Source of the DNA: Micromussa lordhowensis
Lineage: Eukaryota; Cnidaria; Anthozoa; Scleractinia; Lobophylliidae
NCBI GenBank assembly: GCA_964020085.1
Contig: OZ026605.1
Coordinates: 4,347,901 to 4,411,900, forward strand
Length of the DNA: 64,000 nt
Reading direction: 5' to 3'
Shown here: piece after piece, positions 60,601 through 64,000 of the stretch
Layout: each line of letters begins with the position of its first letter
Numbering within the stretch: the first letter of the stretch is position 1
Notes under the pieces: generated by a model
Databases searched by the model: none
The model's input: only the letters and a program-made list of their open reading frames with translations
What the model was told of the DNA's origin: nothing
Translations under genes and position numbers: made by a program

Positions 60601-62853
60601 CTTGAAACCCGTCTCGCCTTAGCTGAAAAATTACTAGGCGGGATGCGGGATGCCTCAGCATTTGGGAATGTCGTATCTTGAGAGATAGGGTTGCGACATA
60701 TTTATACCGGGACTTCGATTAGATAAATGCACTTAATGACTAGTTCTAGCAGAGGTTTAAATAAGAAATAAATAAGAAATAAATAACTATTTCAGGTTAT
60801 TTCAGGTTGTCAGTTACCCTTATTTTTTAAATTAATTTTTATGTAATGTCACTGTAATTTAATCTAATTTAATCTAAATAAGGGATGAATAAAGCTGTTG
60901 TTGTTATTATTAATGAGAGGGTCTGGCAAAATTATTACACTTTCACTTGTTTATTAGTTGTTTAGCTCAGTTCCTTGTTACTGTCTTGAAATCAAATGGA
61001 ATTATTTCCTAGACAATTTCACTCAAGGTAATTAGATGATACAAGATACAATTTGGAGTCTACATTTTTGTCCTCAGTTATCACAAAGGCGAACATGTAA
61101 ACAAAATTATGTCCATGACATCATTACCTGCAAACATTGTTTAACAGCAAAACGTAAGCCATTAGATTCATTTACGGCCACAATGCAATTTTATCAAATC
61201 TTGCTGACGTTAATTAGACATGAATTACATGACCACTTAACACAGACTAAGAGACACCCAGCTAACTCACAAAAGGTATCATAAGCTGCTGAACACTTGG
61301 CAGCCATTTTCACTGAAATCATATAAATCTCTCTTAGCCCATATTTTGAGCTTTTTACATTGGTTTTCATTGAAAACAAACCCCAAGTCTCTCTTGGATT
61401 GAAAAATTTTCTTAAAGCAACGAAGACCAAACTATTACAGTTTTCCCACTCAGCTTTGTCCTTTGGTAAAAGAGAGAAATTAACCAGGAAGTATGAGCTT
61501 CAAAAAAGGTTAAAAGTCATCTGGAAGTAATCATTCCTTGAAGTACTCATTGAGTAAGCAGAGAAAAATCACCCCGGAAGAAAAAACTCGAAAAAACACT
61601 TTCATTAACAAACCTCCTTGAGACTAAGCATAGCTCTTAGCATAACATTGAAATTGAACTGCCAAATCTGACAGCTTCAGATATTCACTGATACAGATTC
61701 GTTGCAAATCAACACAGAAATAAACAAACATGTTCAATCTACCAGCTAAAATTTCAGGAATGCAAGGATTTTCTTTGATCCGTCGAAAGAAGAGTTTAAA
61801 GCGTGCTCAACATAACACGAGGAGCTCACGAAGGATTAATTAAATGCAAACAAATCGAGTAAATATTGTGCCTGGACACTAAACGTTGGATAAAAATGTC
61901 CGTATAAATACGTACACAGCGGGGAAGGAAGAATTAGAACGGCTTGAGGCACATCAGGATAATTCCACGCTAACTCATTGAACTCAACAAACAAATGCGA
62001 GACTGTAGGAAAGGGATGATGTTCTGAGAAGATGAACCAAATTCAGCCGCTAACAACAAATTGAGTACGAGTTGTATTAACGTCAACATTGTTCAGCAAA
62101 CAAGTTGAAATAAGCTTTCAATAATATTCGATCGATCTTTAGCGTCATGTCTAGAGAAAGTTCAAACAATATTGAGCTTCACCGGTACAGCAAAATGATC
62201 CTCTTCACAGTTACCATAAAATGAAAGTTCGAATCTTCTCCGCTTACGTGAAGGAAGAAAAACAAAATATATTTTTCAATCTTCAACTGTAGTCTGCTTA
62301 AGATTCCACCAAGCACAGTCAAACTTTGTATAAACATCATGCGATCAGCGACTATTAAAAGATCGGAAAGCACCAGTTTTATTGTTGCCTTTACACAAAA
62401 ACCTCCCTTGCCGCCTTTATTTATTACCAAGGTTCTTGTTTCAGAGGTATCACACGACAGTCTTGAAGTGATGTTTGAGTGTTACAAAAACTGCACGGGT
62501 TCTCAACGGAAAATTCGCGAAGCGACATGAACAACGACAGCACTAGCTCGCTCGTAGACATCACACCGACCGGCTTTCGACGAAAATATAACACACTTAC
62601 CAGTTCGAGTCCTTCTGGAAACGTTGCATCTTTGCGGCCTTTACTTGGAAACCGTTGTATCACCTTTCCTTTCACTTCTTCTAAAATTCAATAACGAAAA
62701 GCAGGCTTGATAAGAAATTTCCAGAGGCGTGCGATGTTTGCACAACAGTCTTCTATGCAAGACGGGCAGTTAAGACCGATCAAAAGAGCTCTTACCATTC
62801 TTTGAGTCCCTGTCTATTCCACAAACGACAAAATAATCTGCAAGACGGGACAT
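21415..62853 (-). CDS. Sbf: SET-binding factor, myotubularin-related protein 5/13 family (pseudophosphatase with DENN, C1, PH)
   Basis: Thirty-nine coding exons were assembled (coordinates in the domain entries). Every junction is GT..AG, and the phases sum to 5880 bases: 1959 residues plus TAA. Vertebrate MTMR5 and MTMR13 are about 1850-1890 long. Order: DENN module, SBF linker, GRAM, inactive myotubularin domain, C1, PH. Family knowledge: the DENN module acts as a Rab exchange factor (Rab28 and Rab21 have been proposed), and the dead phosphatase pairs with active MTMR2-type phosphatases on endosomal membranes. Here the active-site Cys and Arg are Phe1470 and Ala1476, so it is catalytically inactive. 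The start ATG (62853-62851) gives [12 protein letters not shown], close to the family N-terminus. SBF1 and SBF2 split within vertebrates, so one invertebrate Sbf is expected. No exon is broken by the intron insertions. Confidence 0.93.
22650..22975. mobile_element. MITE family F, copy 2, in Sbf intron 35
   Basis: It has the same arms and core as the copy at 16465: 'gtctgtcctgttattgatca' against 'tgtcaataacaggacag', core 'gtagctgtggatcc', and a tail with 'tgtctgtccgcttattgaca' and 'gccaatgagcgcgc'. It is noticeably diverged from copy 1. Confidence 0.65.
23014..24103 (-). other. Sbf: Sbf exons 33-35: C1 zinc-binding domain
   Basis: Exons 24103-24023, 23768-23639 and 23150-23014. The full C1 pattern H-x12-C-x2-C-x13-C-x2-C-x4-H-x2-C-x7-C is present: His1774, Cys1787, 1790, 1804, 1807, His1812, Cys1815, 1823. 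The donor of exon 34 was set at 23639 (AGAG then GTGACT) because it restores the 13-residue spacing. A C1 before the PH domain is characteristic of invertebrate Sbf proteins; vertebrate MTMR5/13 have only the PH. Confidence 0.88.
23220..23520 (+). repeat. Dispersed repeat D, copy 1, in Sbf intron 34
   Basis: It shares 'cttagttttctttatg', 'gggtgcagtaaaactatcat' and 'cttcagtctaattcgtgtt' with the reverse-oriented segment at 48345-48680. The ends carry GTCCGAAAAT-like words. The class is unknown. Confidence 0.5.
24201..24358. mobile_element. Foldback MITE in Sbf intron 32
   Basis: Near-perfect inverted arms of about 70 bases: 'gaccaatttcgatatattaa' on the left answers 'ttaatataccgaaattggtc' on the right. 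'tagacctcag' is mirrored by 'ctgaggtcta' nearer the tip. Confidence 0.7.
24381..24524. mobile_element. Foldback MITE with CATGTTGCCGTGC ends
   Basis: The left 'catgttgccgtgcgtctgtt' and right 'tgaacagatgcacggcaaca' are inverted copies. Inside, 'gatgacgtcaaaatgt' pairs with 'acattttgacgtcttc'. Confidence 0.65.
24935..25175 (-). repeat. Dispersed repeat E, copy 1
   Basis: It shares 'cggtattttgagtta', 'gaaacctgaaaataata', 'aaccataaagaaacaagga' and 'ggagaagattaacacggatt' with the reverse complement of 49140-49385. It lies in Sbf intron 32. Confidence 0.5.
27361..27574. repeat. Near-perfect 214-bp palindrome in Sbf intron 28/29 region
   Basis: The arms are about 100 bases each with only a few mismatches, around a GA-rich tip near 27467. 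The arm holds 'gaaacgtcagcttccg' and 'gcccttcgtcggagcgaatc', words that resemble the ends of Penelope-like elements. It is probably an inverted pair of element ends. It lies just upstream (- strand sense) of exon 29. Confidence 0.65.
27725..27990 (-). repeat. tRNA-headed SINE, family A, in Sbf intron 28
   Basis: Read on the - strand: head 'ggaggcagtgtggccgagtg', B-box-like 'gacttgaaatccggtgtccc', and body with 'agttcaactcctcg' and 'ggtctgcctcccacc'. An A-rich run sits inside at 27899-27910. Confidence 0.65.
28742..28962. mobile_element. Foldback MITE in Sbf intron 26
   Basis: The left 'tcaatctcgttcccagagtc' and right 'gactctgggaacgagattga' are exact inverted copies; the arms continue for about 70 bases. 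It lies between exons 26 and 27. Confidence 0.7.
32281..32990 (-). mobile_element. 5'-truncated L2/CR1-type LINE, C-terminal reverse transcriptase region
   Basis: Frame 33040-32444 on the - strand reads [80 protein letters not shown]. This is the conserved end of the reverse transcriptase ORF of L2/CR1-like LINEs. The 3' tail after the stop has the TATATAGCGC segment and ends in an imperfect (TTATG)n run at 32281-32300, as in that clade. Everything upstream of IRRIRK is missing, so it is a dead copy. It lies in Sbf intron 21. Confidence 0.82.
32978..33582. repeat. 201-bp tandem repeat, three copies
   Basis: Units start at 32978, 33179 and 33380, each beginning 'gtataccagaaaaacacagt' and ending 'gatagtaatgct'. 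The copies are almost identical; the third has a small TA insertion after 'aactgttata'. The first unit abuts the truncated end of the LINE. I see no coding content. Confidence 0.85.
33583..34534. repeat. AT-rich minisatellite, left part, built on TATCATGATA palindromes
   Basis: A degenerate stretch of 'gatatatcatgat' words gives way from about 33830 to tandem units of mainly 111-114 bases, with shorter ones of about 88-93. Each holds 'gtgttggtctggatgggac' and 'atatcgatatggatatcatg'. The array continues on the far side of the transposon at 43561. Confidence 0.88.
34535..34600 (+). repeat. Left terminal inverted repeat of the P-like transposon
   Basis: The outer 23 bases match the right end exactly. 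After a 15-base unmatched spacer, atgctggggtttttt (34573-34587) and ACCAATCA (34593-34600) match the right end again. The ACCAATCA element is a CCAAT box lying upstream of the transposase start. Confidence 0.85.
34706..40401 (+). CDS. P-element-like transposase, apparently intact
   Basis: Exons 34706-35927, 36644-36971, 37375-37801, 38113-38346, 38574-38796, 39026-39072, 40102-40401. All introns are GT..AG and the phases close at 2781 bases: 926 residues plus TGA. The frame is open further upstream to 34655 but only with GTG, so I used the first in-frame ATG. The RNase-H-like core fits the P/THAP9 family: [20 protein letters not shown] then DLP-like [14 protein letters not shown] (Asp501), [17 protein letters not shown] (Asp603), [19 protein letters not shown], and [14 protein letters not shown] (Glu866) as the probable third acid. 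[11 protein letters not shown] (from exon 1) and a basic, coiled stretch precede the core. I see no N-terminal THAP zinc finger, unlike Drosophila P or THAP9. A candidate AATAAA lies at 40790-40795. Confidence 0.85.
35928..36643 (+). other. Transposase intron 1 with a G-rich run
   Basis: A 716-base intron. At about 36398-36425 the + strand has four or more runs of five to eleven G separated by single T, a sequence able to form a G-quadruplex. No coding content is seen. Confidence 0.6.
38425..38530. repeat. Small foldback in transposase intron 4, related to MITE family F
   Basis: 'gttattgacaatgaattttg' is mirrored by 'aaattcattatcaataacgg'. The words resemble the ends of the family F MITEs at 16465 and 22650, but the core is much shorter. 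Confidence 0.4.
39277..39991. mobile_element. 715-bp foldback element flanked by TTAA, nested in transposase intron 6
   Basis: The arms of about 270 bases are inverted copies: 'agtgcctatgaagtgaaaaa' at the left end and its complement at the right end. They include 'gatatctctggaaatattga' and 'tttgttgcaaac'-type inner matches. TTAA flanks both sides (39273-39276, 39992-39995), as for piggyBac or Kolobok insertions. It is non-coding. It splits the intron between transposase exons 6 and 7 without touching the splice sites. Confidence 0.82.
40402..42054. other. Region between the two transposon genes
   Basis: The tail-to-tail spacer inside the P-like element. It has the transposase polyadenylation candidate at 40790, a low-complexity 'ctact'-rich stretch at about 41190-41420, a family B SINE at 41660-41935, and a candidate AATAAA for the opposing gene at 41970-41965. 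No coding exon is recognised. Confidence 0.55.
41660..41935 (+). repeat. tRNA-headed SINE, family B, inside the transposon
   Basis: The head 'ggcatggtggccttgtggtt' with a B-box-like ggctttatgccctagcc is followed by the body (gttgtgttcttgggtaagac, cacccaggtgtataaatccc, cttcttcatgctactgaaac, ggcctgatgcgccacatggc). It is one of the best-preserved family B copies here. Confidence 0.75.
42055..43428 (-). CDS. Unidentified second gene of the P-like transposon, 348 residues
   Basis: Two exons: 43428-42628 (267 codons, phase 0, donor AAG then GTTAGT) and 42300-42055 (acceptor TGCAG; 81 codons plus stop). The start is ATAATGGCGG with A at -3, about 54 bases inside a CCAAT box in the right terminal repeat. 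I recognise no domain. The protein looks helical, with about a dozen scattered cysteines that form no obvious zinc-finger spacing. Segments include [60 protein letters not shown] and [20 protein letters not shown]. The basic patches could bind nucleic acid, but this is only inference. It is convergent with the transposase and reads in the same sense as the host Sbf gene. No frameshift or premature stop lies within the 1047 coding bases, which argues that it has been under selection or is young. Confidence 0.75.
43482..43560 (-). repeat. Right terminal inverted repeat of the P-like transposon
   Basis: The complement of the outer 23 bases equals the left end. The complement of 43494-43509 gives atgctggggtttttta, and 43482-43489 (tgattggt) gives the CCAAT box. 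The unmatched spacer is 13 bases longer than on the left, so the repeats are bipartite with variable spacing. Confidence 0.85.
43561..43975. repeat. AT-rich minisatellite, right part
   Basis: It continues the array interrupted by the transposon. Four units of about 113 bases hold 'gtgttggtctggatgggac' at roughly 43602, 43717, 43828 and 43941. The last unit (tggcctggatgggacaaag) ends the array. Confidence 0.85.
44570..45235. repeat. Second AT-rich tandem array, ~130-140-bp units
   Basis: Repeated units read 'aatctcaaaatatcacagtt', then a 'gatattatcaaatatcaccg' part, 'gtgagattgcagtccaaaga', 'tcaacaatcatttgatga'. At least four degenerate copies are seen. It shares the atatcatgat theme of the array at 33583-34534. 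At 44985-45045 it is interrupted by a fragment of the MITE seen at 57655-57805. Confidence 0.75.
45236..46298. other. Rest of Sbf intron 21, no gene seen
   Basis: About 1 kb of unique-looking, AT-rich sequence between the tandem arrays and Sbf exon 21. No coding exon or clear repeat. Confidence 0.5.
46770..47035 (+). repeat. tRNA-headed SINE, family A, in Sbf intron 20
   Basis: The head 'gaggtagcgtggaaaagg' with a B-box-like gggtctaagtcccactctg precedes the body (gaccctagttcaactcctag, ggtctgcctcccgccagttg) and the tail 'gctaagtgcactgaccacta'. It is the most complete family A copy. Confidence 0.72.
48345..48680 (-). repeat. Dispersed repeat D, copy 2, in Sbf intron 19
   Basis: The reverse complement matches 23220-23520 over most of its length (gggtgcagtaaaaccatcat, ttagttttctttgtgg, aatttgtgttattttcttg). 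The two copies are therefore inverted relative to each other inside one gene. Confidence 0.5.
49140..49385 (+). repeat. Dispersed repeat E, copy 2
   Basis: It matches the complement of 24935-25175 (aatccgcgtcaatcttctcc, ttatgatttattattatctc, cgggtttccttgagttta, aactcaaaataccgtga). Flanking 'tacagtggaacc' and 'tctactgta' hint at a Tigger-like element around it. It lies in Sbf intron 18. Confidence 0.5.
49574..49650 (+). repeat. Degenerate tRNA-derived SINE head
   Basis: 'ctgtagctcagtaacagagc' resembles an A box and 'aggttcaacccctg' a B box. The tRNA cloverleaf is not convincing. Confidence 0.4.
50275..50445 (-). repeat. SINE-like repeat, family C, in Sbf intron 16
   Basis: The complement reads 'gggttgagtttgttgttggt' and 'ttctctgggttctatag', with a B-box-like gattcaattccagcac and a head 'tggtgagagagcttgcctcc'. 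It is the same family as 19040-19240. Confidence 0.6.
55480..55765 (-). repeat. tRNA-headed SINE, family B, in Sbf intron 8
   Basis: On the - strand: a 'ggtgcagtagcctcttggtt' head, then 'gacattgtattgtgttcttg', 'tactggtgaattaaatgctg' and 'catgctatgaaaccacttgg'. It contains a C-run at 55586-55599. Confidence 0.7.
55892..56250. repeat. 177-bp direct duplication in Sbf intron 7
   Basis: 'agattagacagtgtaaagat' starts at 55895 and recurs at 56072 with nearly the same following 150 bases (catttatggataccatagaa, gacgggtcactcgtgttcaa). A third partial copy of the end part (gtcttagtcaatg...gaactgtctttc) follows to about 56330. Confidence 0.7.
56640..56935 (-). repeat. tRNA-headed SINE, family B, in Sbf intron 6
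   Basis: On the - strand: head 'gggaggcacagtgatctcat', B-box-like 'cagggttcaagccctggctg', 'tgtgttacctctttgcatcc', 'gggggtaacacagccgtgga', 'ggccacttggctcgtatgca'. Well-preserved head and body. Confidence 0.75.
57718..57805. mobile_element. Foldback MITE in Sbf intron 5
   Basis: 'acaattattccactcg' is mirrored by 'gtggaataattgt', and 'ttggatatgagatg' by 'catctcatatccaa'. A related fragment sits in the tandem array at 44985-45045. Confidence 0.6.
58530..58766 (-). repeat. tRNA-headed SINE, family A, in Sbf intron 4
   Basis: On the - strand: head 'gaggcagcatggccgagtgg', B-box-like 'ggtagcaggtcaggtcccac', then 'gacccttgttcaactcctct' and 'agtctgcctcgtgccaattg'. It ends close to exon 4. Confidence 0.68.
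59927..60464. mobile_element. PIF/Harbinger-like MITE (538 bp) next to Sbf exon 3
   Basis: The ends are exact inverted repeats (ggccctgtttacaag) flanked by TTA on both sides (59924-59926, 60465-60467), as expected for PIF/Harbinger insertion into TWA. Near both ends 'gggttaccctagc' and similar words recur many times in both orientations. It is non-coding. The left end lies 25 bases from the acceptor boundary of Sbf exon 3. Confidence 0.8.
60465..62600. other. Remainder of Sbf intron 2, no gene seen
   Basis: AT-rich intron sequence with a short ACTC microsatellite at about 60472-60496. No exon, RNA gene or clear full-length repeat was recognised. Confidence 0.5.
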
Positions 62854-63797
62854 TTCTTGAGATGGAATGTCATGTAGGCGACCATATCCATACACCCTTT
62901 CCTTTGGACGCCATTTTGGATTCGGATGCACGCATGCGCCACAGCCTCGACTTCAGAAGGTGTGGCAATGTTCTTTGAAAGGGTTCAATGGGCGCTCATT
63001 TGAGGTGAATACGAGAATTATCATGCTAATTTTTGCAATAAAAGAAGTCACAAGCAACAAAATAATAGCAAGACGTGGTCTGTAATTCAGTGCAAAGTTG
63101 AACCCCCTGGATTTACCCTGTAAAGTTTTCTATGGAGTTGCAACAACGACAACAACAAAAAGAAATTGACAACTGCTGCCAAATACCCAAACTTCCATTT
63201 TGACAAGTATGGGAAAGTAATAAAAATACTGAGAAAATTTGGGCTCTTTCATATGTTAAATATTCTATGATAAAAAAAATATTGAAGTTGTCCCTTGCTG
63301 AAGTTTGATTAAAAAATCATTCACAGGCAAGATGTCTTTTGGAGACACACTCACATAACTAATATTTCTCCAATAAATACCACAAAAGAGCAATCTATAA
63401 ACACTAAGGGATAATTCTGATAGTGACTTTGGAATCACACTATTTTATCCCAGAACTGATCAAAAATACAATTTGTGTCGATTTGAGGCTTCTTTTGATT
63501 TCTATGCCATATTATTAATCATGGACATCAGGAGAGTATAATAAATGATCACATCTTGATATGGGAGAAAATGTAACATCAACCCCCTCCCCCTTCTCGC
63601 TCACCCCCTCCCCATGTTTAGCTCATCCCAGGCACACTCGAGCTCATTTGCTCACTTGTTTGATCTCTCTCCACCTTGAAAAGTAAAGGAAACATCTACA
63701 ACACAGGCTAATTCTCTAATCACCAAGTCCTACTGCAGCTGAAGTTAAGCAATGGCCAGCGCTCACCCTGATGGTCTTGTGCTTAGAAAAATAAATA
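62854..63797 (-). other. Upstream region of Sbf, no gene seen
   Basis: This should hold the Sbf 5' UTR and promoter. The first 100 bases are relatively GC-rich with several CG dinucleotides (tcggatgcacgcatgcgcca), consistent with a TATA-less promoter, but no core element can be fixed. Confidence 0.4.
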
Positions 63798-63955
63798 CAG
63801 TGAAATCCAGATTTCTCAAACCCTCAATGTTTTCGAACCTCCCAATAACTCGAGCCAAACACTGTAATAATTTTACCCCCAATTTCTTAAACTATCTGAT
63901 TTTTGGAACCAAATTTTCATTTCCCTTGGAGGTTCGAAAAATCCGGATTCCACTG
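63798..63955. mobile_element. Tigger/mariner-like MITE (158 bp)
   Basis: 'cagtgaaatccagatttctc' at the left and the complement of 'gaaaaatccggattccactg' at the right form terminal inverted repeats starting CAGTG, flanked by TA on both sides. 'gaacctccc' is mirrored by 'ggaggttc' further in. Confidence 0.7.
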
Positions 63956-64000
63956 TATACTGATTACAAGAAATATGATGACATCCATGCTGATTGATTT

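Larger units (their letters stand above)
52344..62853 (-). other. Sbf: Sbf exons 1-14: tripartite DENN module
   Basis: Exons: 62853-62796, 62680-62601, 59901-59566, 59016-58797, 58259-58127, 57511-57400, 56456-56343, 55875-55801, 55285-55172, 54517-54467, 53594-53517, 53384-53286, 53116-52823, 52493-52344. They cover residues 1-638. uDENN lies in exons 1-3 ([34 protein letters not shown]). A low-complexity Ser/Lys insert follows at about 95-140. cDENN lies in exons 4-7 ([44 protein letters not shown]). dDENN lies in exons 9-11 ([32 protein letters not shown]). Confidence 0.9.

Overview
This window is nuclear DNA from an animal. It has short exons with GT..AG introns, about 37-40% GC, dense SINE, MITE and LINE remnants, and no operons. 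Several dispersed repeats (tRNA-headed SINEs, foldback MITEs, a Penelope GIY-YIG fragment, a P-like transposon) suggest a cnidarian, most likely a stony coral or other hexacorallian. That placement is inference; no marker gene proves it.

Two host genes lie tail to tail. On the + strand, 2337-14837 is a 17-exon receptor tyrosine phosphatase of the PTPRR/KIM family. The assembled product is 661 residues, with a signal peptide, one membrane segment, a kinase-interaction motif (RRGSKASLVLDL) and one complete PTP domain (HCSAGVGRTG). On the - strand, 62853 down to 21415 is a 39-coding-exon Sbf gene (MTMR5/MTMR13 family) of 1959 residues. Its order is tripartite DENN, SBF linker, GRAM, catalytically dead myotubularin domain, C1 and PH. 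I worked out every exon of both genes from the bases; the splice phases close from start to stop.

The 14.4-kb intron 21 of Sbf (31940-46298) is a transposon landing zone. It holds a truncated L2/CR1-like LINE, a 201-bp unit repeated three times, and an AT-rich minisatellite built on TATCATGATA palindromes. Inside the minisatellite is a 9,026-bp P-superfamily-like DNA transposon (34535-43560) with matching terminal inverted repeats and a 7-bp target duplication. It carries an apparently intact multi-exon transposase on the + strand. At the opposite end, transcribed toward it, is a second two-exon gene of 348 residues that I do not recognise. This two-gene transposon is the best candidate for something undescribed.

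The rest is intron and intergenic DNA seeded with foldback MITEs (including a Harbinger-like element with TTA duplications, a TTAA-flanked foldback and Tigger-like elements with TA duplications), at least three SINE families and dispersed repeats present in two copies.
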